In this document: one piece after another, positions 63,905-64,000 of the stretch
How the letters are laid out: each line of letters begins with the position of its first letter
How positions within the stretch are numbered: position 1 is the stretch's first letter
Assembly: GCF_900141715.1 (NCBI RefSeq)
Contig: NZ_FQYK01000001.1
Location: 372,001-436,000, forward strand
From: Algibacter luteus
GTDB taxonomy: Bacteria; Bacteroidota; Bacteroidia; Flavobacteriales; Flavobacteriaceae
DNA: 64,000 nt
Direction of reading: 5' to 3'
The notes under the pieces: generated by a model
The model's database searches: none
What the model was told of the DNA's origin: nothing
Seen by the model: only the letters and a program-made list of their open reading frames with translations
Translations under genes and position numbers: made by a program

Positions 63905-64000
63905 TTATTTTCGATCTTCAACAGGAACGAATGCTCTCTGAGTTGCTCCTACGTAAATTTGTCTTGGTCTTCCGATTGGTTCTTTTTTAAGGCGCATTTC
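63905..64000 (-). CDS. gltA: citrate synthase, 3' part only
   Basis: The last 31 codons and stop TAA are in the window. They read from EMRLKKEPIGRPRQIYVG to AFVPVEDRK, which is the typical citrate synthase C-terminus (KN-PIGRPRQ-Y-G). The gene continues beyond the right edge. A strong terminator follows it. With mdh at 13584 this is the second TCA-cycle gene in the window; they are not linked in an operon. Confidence 0.9.
   Translation of the reverse strand, partial: EMRLKKEPIGRPRQIYVGATQRAFVPVEDRK

Overview
The window comes from a low-GC member of the Bacteroidetes, almost certainly a marine-type Flavobacteriaceae. The reasons are a gliding-motility lipoprotein (GldI), a fused SecDF, FecR/TonB-receptor modules with DUF4974-type anti-sigma factors, many lipoproteins with acidic residues straight after the lipid cysteine, and promoters of the TTG...TAnnTTTG type. 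The genus cannot be decided from this sequence. No tRNA, rRNA, CRISPR array, prophage or intact insertion sequence was recognised.

Layout. 1-9.1 kb is housekeeping: two small membrane proteins, ribH, a TPR protein, recF-DUF721, three tandem cold-shock genes, ndk, an NrnA-like phosphoesterase, gldI, a two-domain peptidyl-prolyl isomerase, lgt and a DUF192 lipoprotein. A decayed DUF2200 gene and a dispersed structured repeat follow (9.1-9.7 kb). 9.7-15.8 kb holds secDF, a SecD-like secreted companion, mdh and a DUF6588 protein, all on the minus strand. 15.9-24.5 kb is the first ECF sigma / FecR anti-sigma / TonB-receptor module with its divergent lipoproteins, a metalloprotease, an outer-membrane barrel and a His/Tyr-rich protein. 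gyrB (24.6-26.5 kb) is divergent from an operon of an 88-residue protein, gatA and a gatB-aspS fusion (27.0-32.2 kb). 32.3-39.9 kb is a looser region of single genes (AraC regulator, MddA-like methyltransferase, small secreted proteins, CorA-like and cation-chloride-cotransporter-like transporters), some flanked by cassette-like repeats. 40-50.9 kb is mixed housekeeping (queE, HerA-like ATPase, YitT, rluF, folD, ffh). 51.4-57.4 kb is the second ECF/FecR/TonB-receptor/lipoprotein module. 57.4-64 kb holds argS, a TPR histidine kinase, two guanidine-modifying enzymes and the 3' end of the citrate synthase gene.

Two systems stand out. First, the gatA-gatB/aspS operon starts with a 15-codon leader peptide containing seven Asn codons in a row, followed by mutually exclusive antiterminator and terminator hairpins. 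This is a textbook arrangement for ribosome-mediated attenuation sensing Asn-tRNA(Asn), placed in front of the enzymes expected to make Asn-tRNA(Asn). Second, the two sigma/anti-sigma/receptor modules are paralogous, have the same layout, and each has a divergent surface-type lipoprotein gene of one shared family. Seven intergenic sites fit GTAGG-N18-GTYWTA. Five have the extension GTAGGGTWAA and lie only around module 1; two have GGGTAGGAA and lie only around module 2. This suggests two insulated cell-surface signalling regulons whose outputs are their own receptor and a lipocalin-like lipoprotein.

A dispersed element of about 90-110 bases occurs four times, and three copies carry a precise 20-base palindromic insertion at the same place.
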